From assembly GCA_014872875.1 (NCBI GenBank), contig WKFI01000019.1, positions 186,001-250,000 of the forward strand: a stretch of DNA of 64,000 nucleotides. Direction: 5' to 3'. The notes below the pieces were generated by a model. That model ran no database searches and was not told the DNA's origin. It worked only from the letters and a program-made list of their open reading frames with translations. This stretch comes from Paracoccaceae bacterium. Its GTDB lineage: Bacteria > Pseudomonadota > Alphaproteobacteria > Rhodobacterales > Rhodobacteraceae. Below, in pieces: positions 28,746 through 38,594 of the stretch; the stretch's first letter is position 1, and each line of letters starts with the position of its first letter. The translations under genes and the position numbers were made by a program.

Positions 28746-29055
28746 TTCGTTTCCCTCGGTTTCTATTCATTAGCCCAAACCGGGGAATCCGGCGTGGGTA
28801 TGGACAGGGGTTTCGCCCTTTCACCCCCTTTTTGGCAAGACTTGCGACAACCAACCTGTGCAAAGGGGCATCGGATGGTGCAGCTTTGCCACAGTCCTGT
28901 CTGCGTATCGGCCTAAATCCGCCCAGCGCACCGGAAAACGCCGGTTTTCAAAGACACGTGCATGACCCCTCGGACGCTCTGTATTTACTAAGGTCTTGCC
29001 GCCGTTGCCCTGCTTGGGTAGGACTTTGCCAACGCAAATGGAACCGGTATCCGTG
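28746..29055. other. 310-bp divergent intergenic region of porin and DUF3576 gene
   Basis: No supported gene lies here. It must hold the porin promoter on the minus strand and the promoter of the DUF3576 lipoprotein gene on the plus strand. I saw no clear sigma70 boxes or long repeats. Confidence 0.5.
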
Positions 29056-29559
29056 ATGAACCTGCAAACGAGCTTTAAACTGGCCTTGATAGGGGCCCTG
29101 TGCCTTTCAGTAGCGGCGTGTGGAAACCGGAGAGACCGAGCAGCAGCGCAAACTGCAGTCAATACGAACGCTCAATTCGAATCCAACACCCCTGACAACG
29201 CTCCGTTAAATTACGAAGCATCTTCAATCTGGGATGTGTTTGGTCCGAACACCGCAGACCAATCGACACAGGTAAACCGGTACCTTTGGACAGCAACCTT
29301 GGATGTCCTCAGCTTCCTTCCGGTCGAATCCGTTGATCCGTTTACGGGTGTAATTGTGACCGGATACGGAACGCCGCCGGGCGGCGGCCGTTCGTATCGT
29401 GCGACCGTCCACGTGCGCGACCCGGCCCTTGACGCACGTTCGCTCAATGTTGCGCTGCATACCAAAGGCGGCCCGGCAAGCGCGGATACAACACGTGCCG
29501 TCGAAGACGCCATCTTATCACGTGCTCGACAGTTGCGGATCTCGGACAGCAAGCTCTAG
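29056..29559 (+). CDS. DUF3576 domain lipoprotein
   Basis: This 167-residue precursor has lipobox LSVAACGN with Cys22. The mature region contains SSIWDVFGPNTADQSTQVNR, YLWTATLDVLSFLPVESVDP and VIVTGYGTPPGGGRSYRAT, typical of DUF3576 proteins restricted to Alphaproteobacteria. Its function is unknown; location in the outer membrane is inferred. The gene precedes leuS, as is common in this order, but a strong terminator separates them. Confidence 0.85.
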   Translation: MNLQTSFKLALIGALCLSVAACGNRRDRAAAQTAVNTNAQFESNTPDNAPLNYEASSIWDVFGPNTADQSTQVNRYLWTATLDVLSFLPVESVDPFTGVIVTGYGTPPGGGRSYRATVHVRDPALDARSLNVALHTKGGPASADTTRAVEDAILSRARQLRISDSKL

Positions 29560-29587
29560 CATCCGCTCGCAAGACACATTATCACGA

Positions 29588-29614
29588 CGCCGGGCCTGTT
29601 TCGCCCGGCGTTTT
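29588..29614 (+). terminator. Rho-independent terminator between DUF3576 gene and leuS
   Basis: CGCCGGGC / GCCCGGCG stem (8 bp, 7-nt loop) followed by TTTTC, ending about 20 bp before the leuS start. Confidence 0.8.
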
Positions 29615-29635
29615 CATTGACAAGGACCGCATCTG

Positions 29636-32200
29636 ATGTCGCGCTACTCTGCCACCGAAATCGAAGCCAAATGGCAAGAGGCCTGGGACAAGGCCGGGAT
29701 CTTCCGCGCCCAGCGCACCGCCGACAAGCCGAAATACTACGTGCTTGAGATGTTCCCCTACCCGTCGGGCAAGTTGCACATGGGGCATGTACGCAACTAC
29801 ACGATGGGGGATGTTATTGCGCGGTATAAACTGTCAACCGGGCACAACGTTCTGCACCCGATGGGGTTCGATGCCTTTGGAATGCCAGCCGAAAACGCCG
29901 CGATGGCTTCGGGCGGTCACCCCAAGGATTGGACCTACTCCAACATCGACACGATGGTCGAACAGATGAAACCGCTGGGCCTTTCGCTGGACTGGTCGCG
30001 CATGTTCGCAACCTGTGACGTAGAATATTACGGCCAACAACAGGCGCTGTTTCTGGACATGCTGGAAAAGGGTCTGGTCTATCGCAAGAACGCGGTAGTG
30101 AACTGGGATCCGGTCGACATGACCGTTCTTGCCAATGAACAGGTTGAAAACGGCCGTGGCTGGCGCTCGGGCGCCCTGGTTGAACGGCGCGAACTGACGC
30201 AATGGTTCTTCAAGATCTCGGACATGTCCGAAGAATTGCTGTCCGCCCTGGACGGGTTGGAGAACTGGCCCGCCAAGGTCCGCCTGATGCAGGAAAACTG
30301 GATCGGCAAGTCGCGCGGCCTTCAATTCAGCTTTGAACGTGTGGATGGCGAAGAGCCAATCACCGTCTACACCACTCGCCCCGACACGCTGATGGGCGCC
30401 AGTTTTGTCGGCATCTCGCCGGATCATCCGATTGCCAAGGCGCTGGAGGCAGAAAACCCGGAAGTCGCTGAATTCGTAGCGGAATGCCGCAAGGGCGGCA
30501 CAACCGAAGAAGCCATCGAGACGGCTGAGAAGCTGGGCTATGACACCGGTATTCGCGTGAAGCACCCGTTGAACCCCGATTGGGAACTGCCGGTCTGGAT
30601 CGCCAATTTCATCCTGATGGATTACGGCACCGGCGCGATCTTTGCCTGTCCGGCACATGACCAGCGCGACCTGGATTTCTGCCGCAAATATGATTTGCCA
30701 GTGATCGACACATTCCTGGCGCTCGACAACCCCAAGCCTGTCGAAAACGAAGCTTTCGTGCCGCCGAAAACCGAAAAAGTGCAGTGGATAGATCATTTCG
30801 CCGGGCTGGATCAGGCCACCGGCGAAGAGGCGATCAATGCCACCGTGGACTTTGCCGAAAAAGCCGGTTGGGGGGAAGGTGTCACCAAGTACCGCCTGCG
30901 TGACTGGGGCCTTTCGCGGCAACGCTATTGGGGGTGCCCGATCCCTGTCGTTCATTGCGAGAAATGTGGCGTGGTTCCTGAGAAAAAGGAAAACCTGCCG
31001 GTCGAACTGCCCTACGATGAAGGCGGCAAGCCGATCGATTTTTCCGTGCCCGGCAACCCCTTGGATCGACACCCGACCTGGCGCGATTGCACCTGCCCGA
31101 ATTGCGGCGCACCGGCGAAGCGCGAAACCGACACCATGGACACGTTCGTCGATTCGTCGTGGTATTTTGCCCGCTTCACCGCCCCACGCGCCGAAACGCC
31201 GACCGACATGGCCGAAGCCGAATACTGGATGAATGTCGACCAATATATTGGCGGCATCGAGCATGCGATTCTGCACCTTCTGTATTCGCGCTTTTTTGCC
31301 CGCGCGATGCAGATCACCGGTCACCTGCCGGAAAAATCTGCCGAACCTTTTGACGCGCTGTTCACTCAAGGAATGGTGACCCACGCGATCTACAAGACCG
31401 AAGGCGCCAATGGTCGTCCCGTCTATCACTACCCCGAAGAGGTGGAGCTGCGGGACGGCACGGGTTTCTTGAAAGACGGGACCGAAGTGGACATCATACC
31501 GTCGGCCAAAATGTCGAAATCCAAGAACAACGTCGTCGATCCGCTGAATATCATCAGCTCGTTCGGTGCCGACACAGCGCGTTGGTTCGTACTGTCGGAT
31601 TCTCCGCCGGAGCGTGACGTGGAATGGACCGCCGCCGGGGCCGAAGCTGCCTACAAACACCTGAATCGCGTTTGGAATTTGTGCGACAAGATCGGCGCGA
31701 TGGAACCCGGCGCAGCTGGCCAAGGCGACGAAGACCTGCTGCGCGAGATGCACAAAGCCATTCGTGATGTGACCCTGGGGGTGGAATCCTTTGGCTTCAA
31801 CGCCGCGATCGCCAAGCTTTATGCCTTCACCAACACGCTTGCCAAATCCAAGGCCGGACAAGCGGCCCAGAAACAGGCGATCATGACACTGGCTCAGCTA
31901 ATGTCGCCGATGACCCCGCACCTGGCGGAAGATATTTGGGCACATCAAGGCGGCGAAGGTCTGGTAGCCAATGCGCCTTGGCCCATCGCGGACGAGGCCA
32001 TGCTGGTCGAGGACACGGTGACCCTTCCGATCCAAATCAACGGCAAACGCCGCGGCGAAATCGAGGTTGCCAAGGATCTGGACAAGGCAGAGGTTGAAAA
32101 ACTGGCCCTTGACCATGATGCTGTTCAGCGCGCGCTTAATGGCGGCGTACCGAAAAAGATCATCGTGGTGCCCGGTCGTATCGTGAACGTGGTCGTGTGA
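29636..32200 (+). CDS. leuS: Leucyl-tRNA synthetase
   Basis: This 854-residue class I synthetase is full length. The HIGH motif appears as [14 protein letters not shown] near residues 42-55 and KMSKS in [14 protein letters not shown] near residue 625. The CP1 editing domain contains [21 protein letters not shown] zinc-type insert lies near [13 protein letters not shown]. It charges tRNA-Leu. It is the first gene of a cluster with lptE (25 bp gap) and holA. Confidence 0.96.
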   Translation: MSRYSATEIEAKWQEAWDKAGIFRAQRTADKPKYYVLEMFPYPSGKLHMGHVRNYTMGDVIARYKLSTGHNVLHPMGFDAFGMPAENAAMASGGHPKDWTYSNIDTMVEQMKPLGLSLDWSRMFATCDVEYYGQQQALFLDMLEKGLVYRKNAVVNWDPVDMTVLANEQVENGRGWRSGALVERRELTQWFFKISDMSEELLSALDGLENWPAKVRLMQENWIGKSRGLQFSFERVDGEEPITVYTTRPDTLMGASFVGISPDHPIAKALEAENPEVAEFVAECRKGGTTEEAIETAEKLGYDTGIRVKHPLNPDWELPVWIANFILMDYGTGAIFACPAHDQRDLDFCRKYDLPVIDTFLALDNPKPVENEAFVPPKTEKVQWIDHFAGLDQATGEEAINATVDFAEKAGWGEGVTKYRLRDWGLSRQRYWGCPIPVVHCEKCGVVPEKKENLPVELPYDEGGKPIDFSVPGNPLDRHPTWRDCTCPNCGAPAKRETDTMDTFVDSSWYFARFTAPRAETPTDMAEAEYWMNVDQYIGGIEHAILHLLYSRFFARAMQITGHLPEKSAEPFDALFTQGMVTHAIYKTEGANGRPVYHYPEEVELRDGTGFLKDGTEVDIIPSAKMSKSKNNVVDPLNIISSFGADTARWFVLSDSPPERDVEWTAAGAEAAYKHLNRVWNLCDKIGAMEPGAAGQGDEDLLREMHKAIRDVTLGVESFGFNAAIAKLYAFTNTLAKSKAGQAAQKQAIMTLAQLMSPMTPHLAEDIWAHQGGEGLVANAPWPIADEAMLVEDTVTLPIQINGKRRGEIEVAKDLDKAEVEKLALDHDAVQRALNGGVPKKIIVVPGRIVNVVV

Positions 32201-32225
32201 TCCGAAATCAGGGGAGTCAACAGCT

Positions 32226-32759
32226 ATGGCACGGTTGAAACTGTCGCGCAGGTTCTTTCTGTTGGCCCCCCCTCTGGCAATGGCTGCTTGTGGGTTTACC
32301 CCAGTCTATGGGCCGCAAGGCACGGGCAACGAACTGTATGGTCAGATCGAAGTTCAGGCGCCCGATACGCCACAGACCTATCTGCTGGTCCGTTCTCTGG
32401 AAGAGCGGCTGGGGCGTTCCAGCGGATCGCCCCGGTACAAGATGGATGTCGCGCTGACGACCATAGCCGAAGGCCAAGCCATTACAGCGTCAGACGAAAT
32501 TACCCGCTATTCTTTGGTGGGTGTAGCGACGTACAAGCTGACCCGGCTGTCGGACGAAAAGATCGTGAATCAGGGAGAGGCCCAGAACTTCACCGGTTAC
32601 TCTGCCGAGGGATCGACCGTCGATGCACTGGCCAGTGAACGAGACGCCATTGAACGACTGATGATGATTCTGGCCGATCAGATCACAGCACAAGTTCTCG
32701 CGACTTCGGATCTCTCATCCGGTCAGACAGCAAGTCAGGTGGTGGATCCGGAGGCATGA
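32226..32759 (+). CDS. lptE: LPS-assembly lipoprotein LptE
   Basis: This 177-residue lipoprotein precursor has Cys22 in LAMAACGF, followed by TPVYGPQGTGNELYGQIEVQ typical of alphaproteobacterial LptE. LptE plugs the LptD barrel and helps deliver lipopolysaccharide to the cell surface. The gene lies between leuS and holA, the conserved alphaproteobacterial order, and overlaps holA by 4 bp. Confidence 0.9.
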   Translation: MARLKLSRRFFLLAPPLAMAACGFTPVYGPQGTGNELYGQIEVQAPDTPQTYLLVRSLEERLGRSSGSPRYKMDVALTTIAEGQAITASDEITRYSLVGVATYKLTRLSDEKIVNQGEAQNFTGYSAEGSTVDALASERDAIERLMMILADQITAQVLATSDLSSGQTASQVVDPEA

Positions 32760-33784
32760 AACTCTCCCCCCGCGAAGCAGACGGATATTTCGCCAAGCCG
32801 GATCCAGGCAAGACAGGGCTGTTGATCTATGGCGGAGATGCGATGCGGGTAGCCTTGAAGCGGCAACAGGTATTGTCCGCACTTCTTGGCCCCAATGCCG
32901 ACGAAGAAATGCGCCTGACCCGGATGCAGGGGTCAGAGCTGCGCTCAGATCCCGCACAACTGATCGATGCGGCCAAGGCAGTCGGCTTTTTCCCGGGACC
33001 GCGCGCGGTCTTTGTCGAGGAGACAACCGATACAGCCGCGCCAGCAATTCTGGCCGCGTTAGAGGATTGGGCGCCCGGCGACGCACAGATCATCATCACC
33101 GCCGGGCAACTGAAACCGACTTCCAAGCTGCGCAAAGCTTTCGAAAGCCACCCAAACGCCTTTGCTGTTGGCATCTATGACGATCCCCCCTCACGGTCCG
33201 AGATTGAGCGGATTTTGGGTGAGGCCGGGCTGCGTAAGATCCCGGCGGACAGCATGTCCGCACTAACGGACGTTGCGAACGATATCGGCCCGGGTGACTT
33301 CACCCGAATGATTGAAAAGCTGGTGCTTTACAAACGCGGTGACGATTCCCCTTTGACACAGGAGGATATAGACGCCGTGGCCCCGCAATCGACCGAAGCG
33401 GCATTGGATGACGTTCTGAACGTGGTGGCTGAAGGACGCAGTGGTGAAATCGGCCCGCTAATCCGACGCTTGCAAGCCCAAGGCACCCAAGCCGTGACGC
33501 TGTGTATCGGAGCTACCCGGCATTTCCGTACGCTCTACACCTGTGCGTCAGCAGACGGGGGACCCGCACAGGGCATCGGCAAACTGCGTCCACCGGTTTA
33601 TGGAAAGCGTCGTGACCGGATCTTGCGGCAAGCACAAGGTTGGGGCGCGATGCGGCTGGAAACAGCCCTGACCATCCTGACGGACACTGACCTGCAACTC
33701 CGGTCCGGTGGCCAAACAGCCCCGGCCATGGCGTTAATGGAGCGTGCCTTGATCCGCTTGGCAATGCTGGCACGCTCGCGCTGA
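32756..33784 (+). CDS. holA: DNA polymerase III delta subunit
   Basis: This 342-residue clamp-loader subunit contains the N-terminal GLLIYGGDAMRVALKRQQVL, PRAVFVEETTD, AGQLKPTSKLRKAFE and a C-terminal helical collar (GTQAVTLCIGATRHFRTLY). HolA opens the beta sliding clamp. Its ATG overlaps the lptE stop (ATGA), which fixes the start. Confidence 0.92.
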   Translation: MKLSPREADGYFAKPDPGKTGLLIYGGDAMRVALKRQQVLSALLGPNADEEMRLTRMQGSELRSDPAQLIDAAKAVGFFPGPRAVFVEETTDTAAPAILAALEDWAPGDAQIIITAGQLKPTSKLRKAFESHPNAFAVGIYDDPPSRSEIERILGEAGLRKIPADSMSALTDVANDIGPGDFTRMIEKLVLYKRGDDSPLTQEDIDAVAPQSTEAALDDVLNVVAEGRSGEIGPLIRRLQAQGTQAVTLCIGATRHFRTLYTCASADGGPAQGIGKLRPPVYGKRRDRILRQAQGWGAMRLETALTILTDTDLQLRSGGQTAPAMALMERALIRLAMLARSR

Positions 33785-33862
33785 GACCCTTTGCGCACTG
33801 AACTTGACCTTCGTATTCCAGCAAAATAGCGTTCGATCATTCAGAATTGATTGGAGACTATT

Positions 33863-34105
33863 ATGCTTAAGAACTTGCTGGTTGCGACCTTTGTCACTTC
33901 TCTCTCTGCAATGCCTGTCGTGGCCGGTAACGCTGCCATGAAAAATGCTGACGGTACCAAGCTTCGAATCGACTGCAACGGCGGTGGCTGTAAAGTAAAG
34001 TCCAAAGCAAAGGGGCAAAAATGGACCACCTTGGAAAAGACAGAGGGTGGCCGCGACAATTTCCTGAAGCTGGAAGAAAAATATAAGGCGCAAGGCTACA
34101 ACTGA
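33863..34105 (+). CDS. Small exported hypothetical protein
   Basis: An 80-residue precursor starts at ATG 33863 after TTGGAGAC. It has a signal peptide ending near AMPVVA|GN and a Lys/Gly-rich mature part with two cysteines (RIDCNGGGCKVKSKAKG). It looks like a periplasmic or secreted basic protein. No family is recognised. It stands alone between holA and a GST gene. Confidence 0.65.
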   Translation: MLKNLLVATFVTSLSAMPVVAGNAAMKNADGTKLRIDCNGGGCKVKSKAKGQKWTTLEKTEGGRDNFLKLEEKYKAQGYN

Positions 34106-34126
34106 TTCCTGACTTTTGCTTTGAAT

Positions 34127-34170
34127 CGGTTTCCGCCATGCTCACATGGAGGCAGAAAAAGCGGAAACCG
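34127..34170. repeat. 10-bp inverted repeat with 24-nt loop
   Basis: CGGTTTCCGC at 34127-34136 and GCGGAAACCG at 34161-34170 form a long-loop hairpin after the small exported-protein gene. No T-tract follows, so it is not a standard terminator. Confidence 0.4.
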
Positions 34171-34278
34171 GTTTGCTCATGACCTTAACGCCCCATCATT
34201 TGGTATGGAGCCTCTGGTCAAGCCGTTGCTGCCTCCGCAATCCGGCGAAAAAACGTCCAACAAACATGAGGAGGTACA

Positions 34279-34872
34279 ATGTACACCGTCTACGGCCTAC
34301 CGATGACCCGAACGTTTCGCGTGCTCTGGGCACTGGAAGAGATGGGACAGCCCTACGAGTTCGTGAAAGCCCCGCCACAGAGCCCCGAAGCACGGGCTGT
34401 CAACCTGTCGGGCAAGGTTCCGGTGCTGAAAGATGGCGACACGCTGATTACCGATTCCACTGCCATCCTCACCTATCTGGCAGACAAGCACAGCCAATTG
34501 ACCGCACCGCCAGGCAGTTTGGCGCGAGCAAAGCAGGATGCCATGATGCATCTCGTGCTGGACGAATTGGATGCTGTTCTATGGACTGCGTCACGACACA
34601 GCTTCATTTTGCCCGAAGATCAACGCATACCAGCGATCAAGGACAGCCTGCGCTGGGAGTTCTCAAGAAATATCAATAGACTAGCGGAAAGCGTCGAAGG
34701 GCCATTCGCAATGGGCGAGGAAATGACGATCACAGACATCATCCTCACTCACTGTCTGAATTGGGCCTTCAGCGCCAAATTCCCGATCGAGAGCGAAGTT
34801 CTGCTGGCCTATGGTAAACGAATGCGCGCGCGGGACACCTTCCAACGCGTTGCGGCACTAGCCAAACAGTGA
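34279..34872 (+). CDS. Glutathione S-transferase family protein
   Basis: This 197-residue protein has a thioredoxin-fold N domain (MYTVYGLPMTRTFRVLWALEE, SGKVPVLKDGDTLITDSTAI with the cis-Pro and the Ser that binds glutathione) and an all-helical C domain (MTITDIILTHCLNWAF). A GAGGAGG site precedes ATG 34279. The substrate is unknown. Its stop abuts, without a gap, the stop of the convergent flavoprotein gene. Confidence 0.85.
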   Translation: MYTVYGLPMTRTFRVLWALEEMGQPYEFVKAPPQSPEARAVNLSGKVPVLKDGDTLITDSTAILTYLADKHSQLTAPPGSLARAKQDAMMHLVLDELDAVLWTASRHSFILPEDQRIPAIKDSLRWEFSRNINRLAESVEGPFAMGEEMTITDIILTHCLNWAFSAKFPIESEVLLAYGKRMRARDTFQRVAALAKQ

Positions 34873-36090
34873 TCAGAACTGATTGAGCCAACGAACAGCC
34901 GACCGGCCCGCCCAGCGACCGGTCGCAAAACAGGCGGTTAGCAGATAACCCCCCGTCGGGGCTTCCCAGTCCAGCATCTCACCGGCACAGAACGCGCCGG
35001 GATGCTTGCGTAGCATCAGTCCATCATCCAATTCGCTTTTCGGAACACCGCCCGCGGTCGAAATGGCCTCATCCATCGGTCGTAAACCGGCATGTTTGAC
35101 CGGCAGAGCTTTGATCAGTGTCGCCAATTCACCGATGTCATGCGGCAAGGGGCGCGAGAATTCCTGCAACAGCGCCAGCTTCTCCGGCCTCAGCTTCAAA
35201 GTTTTTCGCAAATGGTTGGAAAGGCTCGCCTTGCCGCGCGGACGGGCCAGGCGGGACCTGACATCCGTCTCGCTCAGATCGGGGAGCAGGTCGATGTTCA
35301 AAGCCTCTCCCCGTCGCACCCATTTCGACAGTGGATAGACCCCTCCGCCTTCCAACCCGCGGGCTGAAATCACAGTTTCCCCACGCGAGATCTGGCCTGC
35401 ACAGTGAAGTGCAACCCCCTTCAACGGAGTGCCAATATGCTTCTCCATGTGATCCGACCAGTTGATTTGCAACCCTGCATTTGCGGGGACAAACTCAGCA
35501 AGTGCCACCCCTTCTTTCTGCAAGATTTCAGCCCAAGCCCCGTCTGACCCCAATCGCGACCAGCTGGCACCACCCAAAGCCAACACCGTTACCCGCGCCG
35601 AAATATGCGCCACCCCCTCGAGGGTCTGAAAAACCAGCGCGCCGTCCGCCCAACCTTGCCACGACCACCGGGTTCGGATCTCAACATTCCGCCCATCCAG
35701 CCGTTCCAACCAAGCTCGGAGCAGCGGGGAGGCTTTCATGACTTTCGGAAACACCCGACCCGTCGATCCGGTGAACAGTTCCTGACCCAGATCGCGCGCC
35801 CAGTCCTGAACTGCCGCCGCATCGAAGTCCCGCACCATCGGCCCAAGCCAATCCGCGGCTTCGTGGTACTGGGCCATGAACACTTCAAACGGCTCATCCT
35901 TGGTCAGATTGAGCCCTGACTTGCCAGCCATGAGGAACTTGCGTGCCACTGACGGCTTGGCCTCGGCCACCAACACGCGCAGCCCGGCAACCGACAGCTC
36001 ATCCGCTGCCATCAGCCCTGCCGGACCTGCCCCGATTACCACGGCATCATAAGTTTCCGACACGATCCGCCCCTTGCCGTCCACGATCAT
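34873..36090 (-). CDS. HI0933/YhiN-like flavoprotein (TIGR03862 type)
   Basis: This 405-residue FAD protein contains YDAVVIGAGPAGLMAADELS, KFLMAGKSGLNLTKDEPFE, TGSTGRVFPKVMKASPLLRA, and the C-terminal CAGEMLDWEAPTGGYLLTAC. These mark the HI0933-like family, whose reaction is unknown. It is the first gene on its strand here; divergent from the HNH gene only 39 bp away. Confidence 0.87.
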   Translation of the reverse strand: MIVDGKGRIVSETYDAVVIGAGPAGLMAADELSVAGLRVLVAEAKPSVARKFLMAGKSGLNLTKDEPFEVFMAQYHEAADWLGPMVRDFDAAAVQDWARDLGQELFTGSTGRVFPKVMKASPLLRAWLERLDGRNVEIRTRWSWQGWADGALVFQTLEGVAHISARVTVLALGGASWSRLGSDGAWAEILQKEGVALAEFVPANAGLQINWSDHMEKHIGTPLKGVALHCAGQISRGETVISARGLEGGGVYPLSKWVRRGEALNIDLLPDLSETDVRSRLARPRGKASLSNHLRKTLKLRPEKLALLQEFSRPLPHDIGELATLIKALPVKHAGLRPMDEAISTAGGVPKSELDDGLMLRKHPGAFCAGEMLDWEAPTGGYLLTACFATGRWAGRSAVRWLNQF

Positions 36091-36129
36091 TCAACCATCA
36101 TTGTCGGATTGAAACTGTCAAAACGCACC

Positions 36130-36429
36130 ATGACCGACAACGATCCAATTTGCCCTCTGTGCCAACGCCCGATCCCACCTGGCGTGCCGCAAAGCCTGCA
36201 CCATCTGATCCCAAAACTGAAAGGAGGCAAGGGTGGAGAGACAGTATTACTGCATGATATCTGCCACCGGGAAATTCATGCCACCCTGACCGAAGCTGAA
36301 CTCGCACACGATTTTTCGACCATTGAGGCGCTTCAGTCGCATCCCCGACTGGCCAAGTTCATCACCTGGGTCCGCAAACGCCCCCCCGCTTTTCGATCCC
36401 GCGTACCGGGGCGCAGGCGCAAACGCTAG
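36130..36429 (+). CDS. HNH-endonuclease-like protein
   Basis: A 99-residue protein from ATG 36130 has a zinc-knuckle CPLCQRPI, the HNH-type core SLHHLIPKLKGGKGG, and LHDICHREIHATLTEAEL. This is a minimal HNH/His-Me nuclease fold, found as stand-alone housekeeping genes in many Proteobacteria. Nuclease activity and role are not known. It overlaps the convergent VOC gene by 4 bp and has a weak ribosome site. Confidence 0.8.
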   Translation: MTDNDPICPLCQRPIPPGVPQSLHHLIPKLKGGKGGETVLLHDICHREIHATLTEAELAHDFSTIEALQSHPRLAKFITWVRKRPPAFRSRVPGRRRKR

Positions 36430-37121
36430 CCCGTGATCTCCAGCCCCAAAAATGCGGGCGTTTCGGCAAAACGCTGCCCCGCGACGTTTTGAAATTCCAG
36501 CGTCGTATAGGGTCGCCTCCACAGCCATTCACGATTTCCAACCGCCGTCAGGTCCGGGTCCGGGGGTGTTTCGTCTGTGAAGGCCAGGAAATGCAGGTCA
36601 AAACCATGGGCGCTTACGTCCTGAACGGACAAACACGTCATACCCCTATGCAAGGCTTTCTCAGCGTCGATGTTCCCGGTACGCAGGGTTATCTGGCCCA
36701 CTCGGGCCCGGCCGCCCAAGGGCTTGATCGGGTCCCCCACCCCTTCGGGGCGGTTGCCTTCGAAATCCCACTGCAACAGTTCGATCACGAAGCCCTCCGG
36801 ATCGGTCAGGTGTGCCATGTAACCGATGTCCAGAAACTGGCGCGGTTCGCTGACTTCAACACCAGACCGGCGCAGGCCCGCCACGGCCATGTCTAGATCA
36901 GGTAATGTGATCCCAATCTTCCAATAGCTCTGGTTTCGATCATGCTTGTAAGGTCGCCCCCCGGGCAGCAAGATCAGGTCTGCATCTTCACCTTTGTATC
37001 CGACGCGCCAGGCTTGGTTCTCACGCAGCGCGGACATGCCCATATGCTTGGTGTAGAACCCGGCCAAAGCTGCTGGGTCCTGTACCTGGAGATTTACGCC
37101 GGACAGACGCTTCAACTGCAC
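36426..37121 (-). CDS. VOC (glyoxalase/dioxygenase) family protein
   Basis: This 231-residue protein has an N-terminal VOC half (GVNLQVQDPAALAGFYTKHM, ITLPDLDMAVAGLRRSGVEV, LTDPEGFVIELLQW) and a shorter second half (VGQITLRTGNIDAEKAL). Glu in the FVIELLQW strand is the usual metal ligand. Members include glyoxalases and extradiol dioxygenases; the reaction is not assignable. It overlaps the upstream enoyl-CoA-hydratase-like gene by 10 bp. Confidence 0.8.
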   Translation of the reverse strand: MQLKRLSGVNLQVQDPAALAGFYTKHMGMSALRENQAWRVGYKGEDADLILLPGGRPYKHDRNQSYWKIGITLPDLDMAVAGLRRSGVEVSEPRQFLDIGYMAHLTDPEGFVIELLQWDFEGNRPEGVGDPIKPLGGRARVGQITLRTGNIDAEKALHRGMTCLSVQDVSAHGFDLHFLAFTDETPPDPDLTAVGNREWLWRRPYTTLEFQNVAGQRFAETPAFLGLEITG

Positions 37122-37720
37122 ATGTCCATGATACCCCGTGCGATCTTTGGATCTGCTGCCATCGTGTCTGCAACCAGATCTCGCGCGGTTTGCAAAAGAT
37201 CATCCGGCTCGACAATGCGATCTACCAGACCATAATCATACGCCTCCTGTGCGGTGATTTTCTGCCCGCCCATCAGGATGAGCTTGGTCCGGGCCGGGCC
37301 GATCAAGGCGGCCATGCGTTTCGGATCCGAAGGCTGTGGGAGGAAACCCAGTTTCATCACCGGATAAAAGACCTTGGCCGAAGGTACTGCGATCCGCAGA
37401 TCACAGGCCAGAGCCATCCCGTTCGCCCCCCCTGCCAATGTACCATTCAGGGCGGCGACTTTCAGGCATGGCAGTGATGCAAGGGCAGATGACAGCCGTT
37501 CCCAGACCGGGGACAAAGCCAGCCCAGCGCGGGCTTCCTCAAGATCTGCACCAGCGCTGAAGACCTTGCCAGCTCCGGTCAGGATCAGCGCTTGGGCATC
37601 TACGGCAGCCTCGGCAATCTCTGCCAGCTCGGTCAACATCGCCTCGGTCAGCGAATTTGCTTTTTCGGGACGATTAATCGTGACGATCCACAGACCGTCG
37701 TCCTTCTGCAATTCGATCAT
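37112..37720 (-). CDS. Enoyl-CoA hydratase/isomerase family protein, short form
   Basis: This 202-residue crotonase-fold protein has oxyanion-hole motifs KVFSAGADLEEA and LNGTLAGGANGMALACDLRI. It is shorter than typical family members (about 260), mainly at the C terminus. Typical crotonase catalytic Glu residues are not evident, so isomerase or hydratase activity is uncertain. It overlaps the SDR gene by 4 bp and the VOC gene by 10 bp, forming a coupled operon. Confidence 0.8.
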   Translation of the reverse strand: MIELQKDDGLWIVTINRPEKANSLTEAMLTELAEIAEAAVDAQALILTGAGKVFSAGADLEEARAGLALSPVWERLSSALASLPCLKVAALNGTLAGGANGMALACDLRIAVPSAKVFYPVMKLGFLPQPSDPKRMAALIGPARTKLILMGGQKITAQEAYDYGLVDRIVEPDDLLQTARDLVADTMAADPKIARGIMDMCS

Positions 37721-38463
37721 ACCAAACCTGCCCTCTTGCGGATCGCATCCTGGCGCAGCGAAATCTCCTCGCCCAGAAACTCATCCGCGTCCGCGCTGCA
37801 CATCCATAACAGAGCCCGCGCCGGCCAATCCGCAGGGATATGATCTTCCCAATTCAATTGGCTGACCGGGTTGATCCCGCTTGTCTTGATTTCGCGTTGC
37901 ATTTGGGTTGCGACGGTGCCGGGCGACAGGCCCATGACACGCAGCCCGTGAATCTGTTCCTCCAGATGCAAGCACCGGGTCAGCATGGCTGCACCGGCTT
38001 TGGAAGAACAATAGTGGCTCCATGCTTCGATCGGATTGCTGGCTGCCCCGGAGCTGATGGTGATAATGGTGCCACCCTGTTCTCGCATCGCAGGAACAGC
38101 GGCCCGCATTCCGAAAAAGACCCCTTTCAGGTTGATGTCGATGGCTTTGCTCCAGCCTTCGGGATCAGCAGTCGCAAGGTGTGAGATTGGTTCGATCACG
38201 CCGGCATTATTGATCACGACATCAAGGCTTCCGAAATGCCGGACTGCCATCTGGACCGCTCCCGCCACGTCTTCGTACCGACTGACGTCACAACGAACAG
38301 CCAAAGCGCTTGGGCCAATCTCGGCGGCAAGTACGCTGATCTCGTCCTCGCTTCGGGCCGCCAAAACCACATTCGCACCGGCAGCGGCAAAGACCCGTCC
38401 GGCCTCGGCTCCAATTCCACGGCTTGCCCCGGTGATCAGGACTGTTTTTCCGCTCATATCCAT
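37717..38463 (-). CDS. Short-chain dehydrogenase/reductase
   Basis: This 248-residue classical SDR has cofactor motif TGASRGIGAE (11-20), NNAG (85-88), catalytic Ser137/138, Tyr151 and Lys155 (SHYCSSKAG), and the PG motif LSPGTVATQMQ. A GGGAGGG site precedes ATG 38463. Substrate unknown. It heads the three-gene operon with enoyl-CoA-hydratase-like and VOC proteins, suggesting an acyl-CoA or side-chain catabolic step. Confidence 0.88.
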   Translation of the reverse strand: MDMSGKTVLITGASRGIGAEAGRVFAAAGANVVLAARSEDEISVLAAEIGPSALAVRCDVSRYEDVAGAVQMAVRHFGSLDVVINNAGVIEPISHLATADPEGWSKAIDINLKGVFFGMRAAVPAMREQGGTIITISSGAASNPIEAWSHYCSSKAGAAMLTRCLHLEEQIHGLRVMGLSPGTVATQMQREIKTSGINPVSQLNWEDHIPADWPARALLWMCSADADEFLGEEISLRQDAIRKRAGLV

Positions 38464-38594
38464 ATGGATACCCTCCCATTTCCAATCTTAGCCATTAGGT
38501 AGCTACCAAGGGGGAACGCGTCCAGCCCTGACCCCTTGACGCCCTTGCGGCAAGAGCAGACCATAGACCAAAATTCACCAAGAAAGGTTCCCTT

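Noticed and set aside
27558-28916. Long plus-strand open frame opposite the porin
   Set aside because: It is the mirror of the porin's strongly biased codons and gives Val/Thr/Asp-rich text with no domain.
29834-31861. Long open frame antisense to leuS
   Set aside because: It lies entirely opposite leuS, a gene with clear synthetase motifs. The length is a by-product of GC-rich codon bias, and the text has no recognisable domain.
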